A stretch of DNA of 64,000 bases from Peribacillus folii. GTDB lineage: Bacteria > Bacillota > Bacilli > Bacillales > DSM-1321. Under the pieces are notes generated by a model. It was not told the DNA's origin, did no database searches, and saw only the letters and a program-made list of their open reading frames with translations. Numbering within the stretch: the stretch's first letter is position 1; every line of letters starts with the position of its first letter. Where the stretch lies: assembly GCF_030271255.1 (NCBI RefSeq), contig NZ_JASJOM010000001.1:62001-126000 (forward strand), read 5' to 3'. A program made the position numbers and the translations under genes. This document shows positions 8,480-15,064 of the stretch, piece by piece.

Positions 8480-9460
8480 CTATCTGATTTTTTCTGATGA
8501 GTATTGGACATCCTTCCCTCTGTTTAAAAATAAAAAATCAAATAGGCCCAAAACTAAATAAAAGTTATATTTTTGAAGAAATATAAAACCTTTATAATCA
8601 AATTTCTTTTTCGCTAAAATTAACAAGTAATAAGCGATCGGGAGCAGCAACAGCATCTTATTACCGATCATTGACAAGATAACCGTTACATACATGGCCA
8701 AATTGATAAATAGAACAATCAAGTTTTTTTTCTTACCTGGAAAGTTAATATAGTTTTTAAATGTTTTTTTTCTGATTGTGGTACGTAATGATGTCCAAAA
8801 ATCGGTATAGAAACCTTCTTTTAATCTCTGATTGAAACTTTTGGAATTGCTATCTACATGATAATGATGGACACAAGTAAGTTTATTACTACGATAGAGG
8901 CTTACCTTCTCATTCATTATTCTTGAAAACAGCTCGATTTCTTCATTGCATTTTAATCCGATATTAAAATTCCCCACCTTTTCTAAAAGGTTTTTAGTTA
9001 TTAAGAAAAAACCTCCTGGAGAAATTAGATTCTCTTTTTCAGCTTGCACATGATACCTATCCTTCGTTTCTTTATAGACTCTTTTATCCTTGTACCATAT
9101 TTCATAAAGCCTTCCGGAAATCACTCCAACATGTTGATTATCCAACTCATTCATACAGAACTCTATATCTGATTGCGGATCTATTTCCATATCTCCGTCT
9201 AAAAAGAAAATAACCCTGCCACTTGCAATGTCACTTCCTATCTTCCTTGATAAAGCTGCTGAATACTTGTTTGATGTAACTAAATGAATTTGTACCGAAG
9301 GAAATTGTTTAACTAAATCTATGGTCTTATCGCTAGAATTTGAATCGATATAAATCACTTCATAAGATTCTTTTTCCAATTCCAGGTTATATATGGAATT
9401 TAAAGTCCTTACAATATTCTCCTCTTCGTTATATCCAATCACTACGAAACTAAGGTCCAT
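8480..9460 (-). CDS. GT2-family glycosyltransferase with C-terminal membrane segments
   Basis: Inverting GT-A fold glycosyltransferase. The N-terminus carries 'SFVVIGYNEEENI', a YIDSNSSDKT nucleotide-binding turn and the metal-binding DGD at 88-90. A PGGFFL/NEEIEL region forms the acceptor side. Two or three hydrophobic segments near 245-300 tether it to the membrane. Donor and acceptor are unknown; UDP-ManNAcA is plausible given wecC directly upstream (52 bp gap). Low-GC codon use matches the adjacent flippase. Confidence 0.85.
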   Translation of the reverse strand: MDLSFVVIGYNEEENIVRTLNSIYNLELEKESYEVIYIDSNSSDKTIDLVKQFPSVQIHLVTSNKYSAALSRKIGSDIASGRVIFFLDGDMEIDPQSDIEFCMNELDNQHVGVISGRLYEIWYKDKRVYKETKDRYHVQAEKENLISPGGFFLITKNLLEKVGNFNIGLKCNEEIELFSRIMNEKVSLYRSNKLTCVHHYHVDSNSKSFNQRLKEGFYTDFWTSLRTTIRKKTFKNYINFPGKKKNLIVLFINLAMYVTVILSMIGNKMLLLLPIAYYLLILAKKKFDYKGFIFLQKYNFYLVLGLFDFLFLNRGKDVQYSSEKIR

Positions 9461-9511
9461 AACGTGCTATTCACCTTTTCTTTTGGATTTAATTCTTACT
9501 TTGCATTTTCA

Positions 9512-10777
9512 CTAAATACTTTTTATTGCTTTAGGTTTACTATCCATTTGGACGATTCCCTTTGTATCAATTACGATTTTATTTTCTAAACTGATAGGAT
9601 CAATTAATTTAAAATAATCATGTTCAACTAACAATAAAACGATATCGGCATACTTAAGGGCATCTTCCGTACCAGCAAGTTGAATATTTAATTTTTGCAG
9701 GTTTAGCGGTAATTGGGTAATATGCGGCTCAGAAACATATATCGAATGATTTGATAAGGAAGCCAATTTAGAGACAATTTCTACAGCCGGACTCTCACGT
9801 AAGTCATCAATATTCGCTTTAAATGAAAGCCCCAAACATGCAATTGATGGATTGACAAACATCCTCATGGCTTCTTTCACTTTTTGTAAAACGAACTGAG
9901 GTTTTGCATCATTCACATTTCGGGCAGTATGAATCAAATTAGCTCTCTTTGGCGCTGCATCCACAATGAACCATGGATCGACCGCAATACAATGCCCTCC
10001 GACTCCAGGACCCGGTTGTAATATATTCACGCGGGGGTGGTGATTAGCCAGCTTTATCAATTCCCAAGCATCGATCTCTAGATCATCGCAAATCATGGAA
10101 AGTTCATTTGCCAAAGCGATATTGACATCTCTGTAGGTGTTCTCCGTTAGCTTGGTCAATTCAGCGGTCTTTGCATTGGTCTGAAGTACCTTCCCCTCAA
10201 CGAATGATTCATAAAATTCTGCTGTTTTTTGTGTGGACGTTTTATTGATGCCGCCGACAGTACGATCATTTTCAATCAATTCCTTCAATATTTGCCCAGG
10301 CAAGACACGCTCTGGACAATGCGATACAAAAATCTGATTGGACTTATTTTCGTCCATGCTTAAATCTGTTCGTTCATGTAATATCCACTCTGCCATTTTT
10401 TCAGTCGTACCGATCGGGCTAGTGGATTCAAGGATGATTATATTCCCCGGTTCAATATAGGGAATGATCGACTTCGTAGCTGATTCAACGTACGCTAAGT
10501 CCGGTTTGTGATTTTCTTTAAATGGTGTCGGTACAGCCAAAATAAAAATATCGGCCTTCATAGGCACGATATCAGCCGTCAATTTACCTGCTGTTACCAC
10601 TTTTTTTACAACCTTGTCCAGGTCTGGTTCATAAATATGTACCTCCCCATTGTTAATTGAATGAACGGCTTCTTCATTAACATCTACACCATGTACCAGG
10701 AATCCTTTTTCCGCTAAAACAGCCGCAGTCGGTAAGCCAATATAACCCAAACCAACTATACAAACTTTTACATTCAA
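9512..10777 (-). CDS. wecC: UDP-N-acetyl-D-mannosamine dehydrogenase
   Basis: Oxidises UDP-ManNAc to UDP-ManNAcA with two NAD+. The Rossmann motif GLGYIG lies near the N-terminus; AVPTPF and ESTSPIGTT follow. The active-site block GPGVGGHCIAVDPWF, with its catalytic Cys, is typical of the WecC subgroup rather than UDP-glucose dehydrogenase, and the C-terminal 'GLSFKANIDDLRESPA' motif is present. Several starts are possible. The TTG at 10777 has GGAG 9 bases before it; an in-frame GTG/ATG region extends to 10810. It pairs functionally with mnaA. Confidence 0.9.
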   Translation of the reverse strand: MNVKVCIVGLGYIGLPTAAVLAEKGFLVHGVDVNEEAVHSINNGEVHIYEPDLDKVVKKVVTAGKLTADIVPMKADIFILAVPTPFKENHKPDLAYVESATKSIIPYIEPGNIIILESTSPIGTTEKMAEWILHERTDLSMDENKSNQIFVSHCPERVLPGQILKELIENDRTVGGINKTSTQKTAEFYESFVEGKVLQTNAKTAELTKLTENTYRDVNIALANELSMICDDLEIDAWELIKLANHHPRVNILQPGPGVGGHCIAVDPWFIVDAAPKRANLIHTARNVNDAKPQFVLQKVKEAMRMFVNPSIACLGLSFKANIDDLRESPAVEIVSKLASLSNHSIYVSEPHITQLPLNLQKLNIQLAGTEDALKYADIVLLLVEHDYFKLIDPISLENKIVIDTKGIVQMDSKPKAIKSI

Positions 10778-10881
10778 ATCAATCATCTCCATTTGTTTAG
10801 TAAGCCTCATCCGAATTCATCAGGCATTTCACTTTTTTAAGGATTATTTTCATATCAAGTAACTAGTACTCGCTGCTTATC

Positions 10882-10966
10882 ATAAGGGGGATATTCCTGG
10901 GCTTAGCTGGGCCGAGGCCGCCGCTGCTGCGGGAGGTATTCAGCTTCCCATTCGGCTCCCCCCTTA
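10882..10966. other. GC-rich structured spacer after galU
   Basis: AAGGGGG near 10884 can pair with CCCCCTT near 10963, enclosing GC-rich inner stems. The composition is strikingly unlike the AT-rich flanks. It may be part of a galU terminator or a remnant of a repeat; no coding frame is seen. Confidence 0.4.
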
Positions 10967-10972
10967 CCCTGT

Positions 10973-11854
10973 TTATTCGTTTACCTTTTGCCTTTCTAAG
11001 AGGTTTTCGATAAACACTAAAAGATCATCCTTAAGATTGTCTTCCTTCAATGCAAATTCGATCGTCGTCTGAATGAAGCCTACTTTCTCGCCAACATCAT
11101 AGCGTTTTCCTTCAAAGTTGTAGGCAAAGACTCGTTGAATTTCGTTCAATTTTTGGATGGCATCCGTGAGTTGAATTTCCCCGCCTGCTCCCAGCTCTTG
11201 TTTTTCCAAGAACATGAATATTTCCGGATTGAAAATATAGCGGCCCATGATGGCCAGGTTGGACGGAGCTGAGCCTCTTGCCGGCTTTTCAACGAAGTTA
11301 TTGACTTCATAGCGCTGCCCATATTGTTTGCCTGGTTCGACAATGCCGTAACGATGCGTTTCTTCTGCAGGTACGGCTTGGACCGCGATGATCGACGATA
11401 AGGTTTTATCGTATTCGTTGATTAGCTGCATCAAGCATGGTGTTTCCGCTTGGACGATATCATCACCCAGTAAAACGGCGAAGGGTTCATTTCCAATGAA
11501 TTTCCGGGCACACCAAACTGCATGTCCTAAACCTTTTGGTTCTTTTTGCCTGATGTAATGAATGTCCACCTTGGAAGGTGCCTGGACCTTCTCCAATAAT
11601 TCGAATTTGTTTTTCTCCATTAAATTATGTTCCAGTTCGAAGGCATTATCGAAATGATCCTCGATCGCACGCTTGCCTTTTCCGGTGACGATAATGATAT
11701 CTTCAATGCCTGAAGCCACCGCTTCCTCAATGATATATTGGATGGTCGGCTTATCCACGATCGGCAGCATTTCCTTCGGCATCGCTTTAGTCGCAGGCAA
11801 AAACCTTGTTCCCAGCCCCGCCGCTGGGATGATTGCTTTTTTTACCTTTTTCAT
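10973..11854 (-). CDS. galU: UTP-glucose-1-phosphate uridylyltransferase
   Basis: Makes UDP-glucose from glucose-1-phosphate and UTP, the precursor for glucosylated polymers, glycolipids and UDP-glucuronate. The N-terminus holds the nucleotidyltransferase signature '[19 protein letters not shown]'. [24 protein letters not shown] and GEIQLTDAI follow. Length (293 aa) is standard for GalU/GtaB. It is the first gene of the minus-strand set. Its product would feed the Ugd encoded near 28 kb. About 1 kb upstream is free of recognisable genes. Confidence 0.95.
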   Translation of the reverse strand: MKKVKKAIIPAAGLGTRFLPATKAMPKEMLPIVDKPTIQYIIEEAVASGIEDIIIVTGKGKRAIEDHFDNAFELEHNLMEKNKFELLEKVQAPSKVDIHYIRQKEPKGLGHAVWCARKFIGNEPFAVLLGDDIVQAETPCLMQLINEYDKTLSSIIAVQAVPAEETHRYGIVEPGKQYGQRYEVNNFVEKPARGSAPSNLAIMGRYIFNPEIFMFLEKQELGAGGEIQLTDAIQKLNEIQRVFAYNFEGKRYDVGEKVGFIQTTIEFALKEDNLKDDLLVFIENLLERQKVNE

Positions 11855-12475
11855 ATGGTTCTCCCTTTCTTGTCAGACATTTATATATTTCTCGTTTTCA
11901 GGAAATGAAAAAACTGGTGAACTCTGAGGTTTCACGTCCGAATTTCCGTTAAACTTATTGGAAAATCAGCCATATTGCCCAATCATTCCTACCCCCTTAA
12001 ATTTGGACAGATTAAAAAACACCTAAAAACTTCTTCTTTTTAAGCTTCTGTTTGTGAAGTAATGAGCAATATTTGACTGTAATGTATTAAGCTCGCCTCC
12101 ATTCGCAGGAAGAATGTTTATATGGCTTTCCCATTAAACCCGAAACAGAGTGGGGTATGCGTCTCAAATCCTGAACCCGCCGATTTGATTTTGAAACACT
12201 TCCGTCACTGACGGATATCGAACTTCAGCTTCGGCCACTTGTGGATATCGTACCCACATGATTTTCCCCTGCTGCTGCCAGCAGCGCTTTTAATGGTGAA
12301 ATATATATGGATAAATGGGAATCTGTAATGCCTGCAATCATTTTATGTTCTATCTTTTTTTACAATCCCTTCATAGAATCCGCAGGTACATGCCCTTATA
12401 GAGAAATTGTAAAATTTCTGCTAGCTCCTCCGGCAGTGTGAATGTAGGATCGACATATCTTCATTTTAGCAAGAT
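11855..12475. other. Non-coding stretch upstream of galU
   Basis: No gene could be supported. A stretch at about 11990-12011 resembles the terminal sequence of IS3-group elements (CCCCCTTAAATTTGGACA) but no transposase follows. Small inverted repeats occur near 12210-12260. The galU promoter must lie here but was not identified. Confidence 0.4.
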
Positions 12476-12519
12476 TAATGGAACAGGGAGTTTCAATTTT
12501 GAAACTCCCTGTTCCATTA
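12476..12519. repeat. Perfect 21-bp inverted repeat
   Basis: Arms 12476-12496 and 12499-12519 are exact reverse complements with a two-base centre. No T run follows on either side, so it is not a standard terminator. It lies between galU and the duplicated small-ORF/vanZ unit. Confidence 0.7.
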
Positions 12520-12683
12520 TTGAGCCTCACAAAATTCATTTTTGTGATACGCTGGTGGTTTGAGAATTTTATTAGGTTTAGAGGATTCCATCCAAAAGGG
12601 TGGACTAAGGGGCGATTATCATTGTAAAACAGTATGTATATAAGTACAGTTCAAGGCGGAGGCAGGCATGCATGAGGATGCAG

Positions 12684-12899
12684 TCAAAAGAAGAAGGATG
12701 GTTCGAGGCCATGCATGTTCATGTGAGGTTTAAGCATGCCAGAGGGTTGCACAGAATAAATAAGGGGCAGGAACAGAAGAATCTCCCTCGTTCGCCAGCC
12801 AATGCTTCTTAGGCAGCCCGGAAAGGATTCATGGCTTTGCTCCTCGGAGAAAGAAAAGCAAATCACCATCGCCTAGATGGTGAGTATGTATGCTCGCAT
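12684..12899 (-). pseudogene. Truncated vanZ-like gene (copy B)
   Basis: Downstream of the second 43-codon ORF, an ATG at 12899 opens a frame that stops after eight codons. Another frame then reads MVICFSFSEEQSHESFPGCL, matching MVIFFFSSQTYEEQSITPFL of the intact protein at 4807-5292. Later VanZ motifs are absent. The gene is frameshifted and truncated; the 3' boundary given is approximate. Confidence 0.6.
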
Positions 12900-13152
12900 T
12901 ACATCCTATCAGACTCCTCGATGATTATGCTTAATTTTTCCTTAAGCTCATCCACCAGCTCTGATAGTGTTATATCTTCTCCAGACTCCCCTTTGGCAAA
13001 CGTATCCTTTAAAATCTCGAAAAATTCCATATCAAACTCCCACTCCAATACTGTCGAGCCGCGCTATCCTACTGTTTTGATAATCCTATTCTTGAAATAT
13101 AAGGAATATAGCTCATTTATTTGATAATTACATATATGGTGGGGATTGGCAA
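12831..13152. repeat. Copy 2 of the duplicated small-ORF/vanZ unit
   Basis: Homologous to 5215-5522 in the same orientation. The two copies bracket the mnaA-galU polysaccharide set, like the footprint of a segmental duplication or insertion. Confidence 0.8.
12899..13030 (-). CDS. Conserved 43-residue protein (copy B)
   Basis: Second copy of the small protein at 5289-5420. It has the same length and starts MEFFEILKDT; acidic and Leu positions are kept. Its frame is intact although the following vanZ copy is broken. Differences are mostly conservative, suggesting it was under selection after duplication. A GGGAG-like site precedes the ATG. Function unknown. Confidence 0.55.
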   Translation of the reverse strand: MEFFEILKDTFAKGESGEDITLSELVDELKEKLSIIIEESDRM

Positions 13153-13215
13153 GTTAAATAACTGTAAATCTACCATCATGAACTATTTCATCTAGTATAT
13201 GGAGCCGATCGAAAC

Positions 13216-13241
13216 AAAAAAAAGGACCGATTCCTCAGTCC
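13216..13241 (-). terminator. Terminator after the 45-residue membrane protein
   Basis: A 7-bp stem with one G-T pair (about 13224-13230 with 13235-13241) is followed by T8 on the minus strand. Confidence 0.75.
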
Positions 13242-13255
13242 CAGCGATCCCAAAA

Positions 13256-13393
13256 TTATGATTGACCCAGAAAAAAAGTCATGGCTGAAATTAAAATAAG
13301 AATGATAACAATATAAGACCCGACGAACATTTTCTTTCTTCTCTGTTTCTTTTCATAAACTTCCTCGAACGTAATGAATTTGTTTTTTGTCAT
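13256..13393 (-). CDS. Small single-pass membrane protein, 45 residues
   Basis: Not recognised. The ATG at 13393 has GGAG 8 bases upstream. The frame encodes a charged N-terminal half (FEEVYEKKQRRKK) and one strongly hydrophobic helix (about 23-42), then GQS. A good terminator follows, so it is probably a monocistronic gene. Topology by the positive-inside rule would be N-terminus in the cytoplasm. Confidence 0.6.
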   Translation of the reverse strand: MTKNKFITFEEVYEKKQRRKKMFVGSYIVIILILISAMTFFLGQS

Positions 13394-13548
13394 CAAATAA
13401 TCTCCTTTAATTTTGATGGCAGCTAACTGACATCGCCCTCCGCGAAGTCCCTTTGCTTAATCTCTATATATAGTATCGGCACACGGTTAAGAATCTTTAA
13501 GGTATTATTGACTATTTTCGGGTAGGTATTTACTCTTGATTTTTTTAC

Positions 13549-13577
13549 AAAAAAAAGAAGACTGTATACCAGTCCTC
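13549..13577 (-). terminator. Terminator of the sinI-like gene
   Basis: An 8-bp stem with one wobble (13557-13564 with 13570-13577) runs into T8 on the minus strand, 12 bp after the sinI-like stop. Confidence 0.8.
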
Positions 13578-13589
13578 CAGAAAAAAAGC

Positions 13590-13724
13590 TTATACCATCA
13601 TGTACGGTTTATCTCTTGTTCCATTTTCAACAATGAAGACCCGCACATCTTCAATCGTTAACCCAGCATTTCTCGCCTCTTCCATTAAACTTACCCATTC
13701 TTCCCAATCATTGCTTGCCTTCAT
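13590..13724 (-). CDS. sinI: SinI-like antirepressor
   Basis: Small protein of the SinI type, which binds SinR and removes it from biofilm operators. The 44 residues carry the SinI/SinR dimerisation helix pair: DWEEWVSLMEEARNAGLTIE-DVRVFI, matching EWVELMVEAKEANISPEEIRKYL of B. subtilis SinI. Three ATGs in a row begin at 13730; the third (13724) is chosen because GGGA lies 6 bases before it. SinR is not adjacent as in B. subtilis but lies 29 kb away (43158). A cyclic-di-GMP riboswitch lies immediately upstream and a terminator downstream, so it is a single-gene unit. Confidence 0.8.
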   Translation of the reverse strand: MKASNDWEEWVSLMEEARNAGLTIEDVRVFIVENGTRDKPYMMV

Positions 13725-13743
13725 CATCATTCCCGTCCAATTT

Positions 13744-13830
13744 GTGGCAACCCAGCCATCTTAGCATTTGCCTTAGACCTGTAATTTTGCGTCCCTACTT
13801 TTCAATAGGTTTGCCTTTCTCAAGAATTTT
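13744..13830 (-). promoter_or_regulatory. Cyclic-di-GMP-I (GEMM-I) riboswitch upstream of sinI
   Basis: Read on the minus strand, the class I consensus appears in order. GGCAAACC (13808-13815) comes first, then a stem capped by a GAAA tetraloop. GGGACGCAAA follows (13786-13795), then the GGTCTAAG/GATGGC tetraloop-receptor stem, and GGGTTGCCAC closes (13744-13753). The aptamer ends only about 20 bases before the sinI start and abuts its ribosome site, which suggests translational control. Ligand class is from known GEMM-I features; the effect on sinI (on or off) is not deducible here. Confidence 0.85.
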
Positions 13831-13969
13831 CCGCATTTCTTTAATGGTACTCCTACACTCCTGTTTCCAAAAATAATGCCGATATACATTACGCTTAACT
13901 TCTTACTATCATTATACTGTTAATTACGATTAAATGTATCAAGATAGGTCTTAATACTATTCGTTTTAT

Positions 13970-13976
13970 TTCGTCA
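13970..13976 (-). promoter_or_regulatory. Candidate Spo0A box upstream of sinI
   Basis: TGACGAA on the minus strand fits the 0A-box core TGNCGAA. It lies about 140 bp before the aptamer. In B. subtilis sinI is activated by Spo0A-P. A single 7-mer can occur by chance. Confidence 0.3.
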
Positions 13977-14038
13977 TTTTTCACCAAATAGCGACATTTT
14001 TACATAAAATCGTTGTTAAACCAGGCTTTCTTCATTCA

Positions 14039-14080
14039 GAAAAATAGTAATATTGGTTGAAGTCAATCAATATTACTATT
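14039..14080 (-). terminator. Terminator-like hairpin upstream of the sinI region
   Basis: A perfect 13-bp AT-rich stem (14043-14055 with 14068-14080) is followed on the minus strand by T5. It may end transcription from the relic genes further right. Confidence 0.55.
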
Positions 14081-14132
14081 CTATAAAAACAATTCCCGAA
14101 CGATCATCATCAAGCACTTCAGGATTTCCCAC

Positions 14133-14174
14133 AAAAAAAGCCAGGATGACCAACCACTTTAGGGCTGCATCCTG
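14133..14174 (-). terminator. Terminator of the ABC-exporter relic
   Basis: A 7-bp core stem (14142-14148 with 14168-14174) is followed by T7 on the minus strand. It lies 30 bp after the stop of the relic at 14203. Confidence 0.7.
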
Positions 14175-14202
14175 ACCTTCTTAACAATTTTCCTTGTCAC
14201 CC

Positions 14203-14330
14203 TTATACACTAGATTCCAGTTGAATACCTAATAAATGGCTGAACATACCTCTCTTTTCCTTCGCTAATTGGTTATATTCACCCACCTGGATGATTTCTC
14301 CCTGATCGATAACATGCCATGCCGGGTAGG
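14203..14330 (-). pseudogene. C-terminal relic of an ABC exporter ATPase
   Basis: The minus strand encodes the last ~35 residues of an MsbA/BmrA-type ABC exporter: VIDQGEIIQVGEYNQLAKEK then RGMFSHLLGIQLE and a stop. This is the usual segment after the Walker B and H-loop. No upstream nucleotide-binding domain remains; the sequence before it is out of frame. It is a decayed fragment that still has its terminator. Confidence 0.6.
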
Positions 14331-14343
14331 TTATGGCAAATGT

Positions 14344-14380
14344 TCACAATACTGTGATAGGGGAATTGTGGCTTTTTTTC
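14344..14380 (+). terminator. Hairpin followed by a T run
   Basis: CACAAT (14345-14350) and ATTGTG (14365-14370) form a short stem followed by T7 on the plus strand. No intact plus-strand gene ends here, so it may be a relic. Confidence 0.35.
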
Positions 14381-14504
14381 ACTTTAACTTTCTGCGGTGT
14401 TTATTCAACACTTTCATAAATATACTTCCATCATCTGTTTTATAAAACTTCACGCCAACTAATTTTAAAGGTGTCCATACTTCTCTCATTTGATATAAAG
14501 GCAC
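14379..14504 (-). CDS. Small basic ORF of 41 residues
   Basis: Not recognised. A GTG at 14504 has AAAGGATG 7 bases before it and opens a frame of 41 residues (VPLYQMREVWTPLKLVGVKF...), with a Lys/Arg-rich end (NKHRRKLK). The distribution of aromatic and basic residues looks protein-like. It lies among relics, so it may itself be a gene fragment. Confidence 0.35.
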   Translation of the reverse strand: MPLYQMREVWTPLKLVGVKFYKTDDGSIFMKVLNKHRRKLK

Positions 14505-14634
14505 AAAAATTCATCCTTTCTTTTCTGTTGCATGAATCAAGCTTTTGCTTTGGATAAGAATTGGCTTATTTAAAAATACATTCTCGTCTCAAATCGAATA
14601 GAGTATTTATAGAATCGTTTTGGATTTTTCGTTT

Positions 14635-14651
14635 AAGAACCATTTGTTCTT
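14635..14651. promoter_or_regulatory. SinR-type inverted operator
   Basis: AAGAAC (14635-14640) and GTTCTT (14646-14651) form a perfect inverted repeat with a 5-base spacer. They match the SinR half-site GTTCTYT and its complement. It lies about 350 bp upstream of the exopolysaccharide promoter. Confidence 0.5.
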
Positions 14652-14862
14652 TATAACGAATATTTATAAAAAACTTACCACCCTTATATTATTATGTCAA
14701 TTGGTTTCATTATCCTTGCAGTTTCCCTCGCAATATCATGTACACTTTACTCAGCCATTAGGACTATATAGATGCTAAAAAAATTATCATAATCTTATTT
14801 TTAATGCTCGCCCTTACATATTTACAGTGAATTTCTCTTTAATCGGTTGGTTTTCTAGGTAT

Positions 14863-14869
14863 AAAGAAC
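14863..14869. promoter_or_regulatory. SinR-type half-site
   Basis: AAAGAAC, the complement of GTTCTTT, lies between the distal operator and the promoter of the plus-strand operon. Confidence 0.35.
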
Positions 14870-14984
14870 AAATTTTCCTCAAATCTCATTTCTAATGCCT
14901 GAAAGGAAGCTGCTGCTTTTTTAATATGAATCTAATGTAAAATGAATGATATTTTCAGTAGATTTATGTTTTTTTTGTCTATTT

Positions 14985-15023
14985 TTGTCTGTTTTAAAGA
15001 ACTTAGTATACTTTATTGAGAAC
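14985..15023 (+). promoter_or_regulatory. Exopolysaccharide operon promoter with SinR boxes
   Basis: TTGTCT (14985-14990), 16 bases, then TATACT (15007-15012) form a plausible SigA promoter. AAAGAAC (14996-15002) lies in the spacer and GAGAAC (15018-15023) at the expected start site; both fit SinR half-sites. Bound SinR would block this promoter. The operon starts 42 bases further on. Confidence 0.6.
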
Positions 15024-15064
15024 AAGTGCTATATTATAAAAAAAAGATTCATATGGAGGAAAAT

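Noticed and set aside
11990..12060. Possible IS3-group terminal inverted repeat
   Set aside because: Only about 18 bases resemble such ends; no transposase, partner end or target duplication was found.
12180..12280. Short frame with repeated VRYP-x-V on the minus strand
   Set aside because: About 30 codons with no ribosome site and no recognisable relative; it probably reflects a local inverted repeat.
12684..12869. A 61-codon frame as a real gene
   Set aside because: Its first 20 residues match an internal part of the VanZ-like protein and the rest does not; it is a truncated copy.
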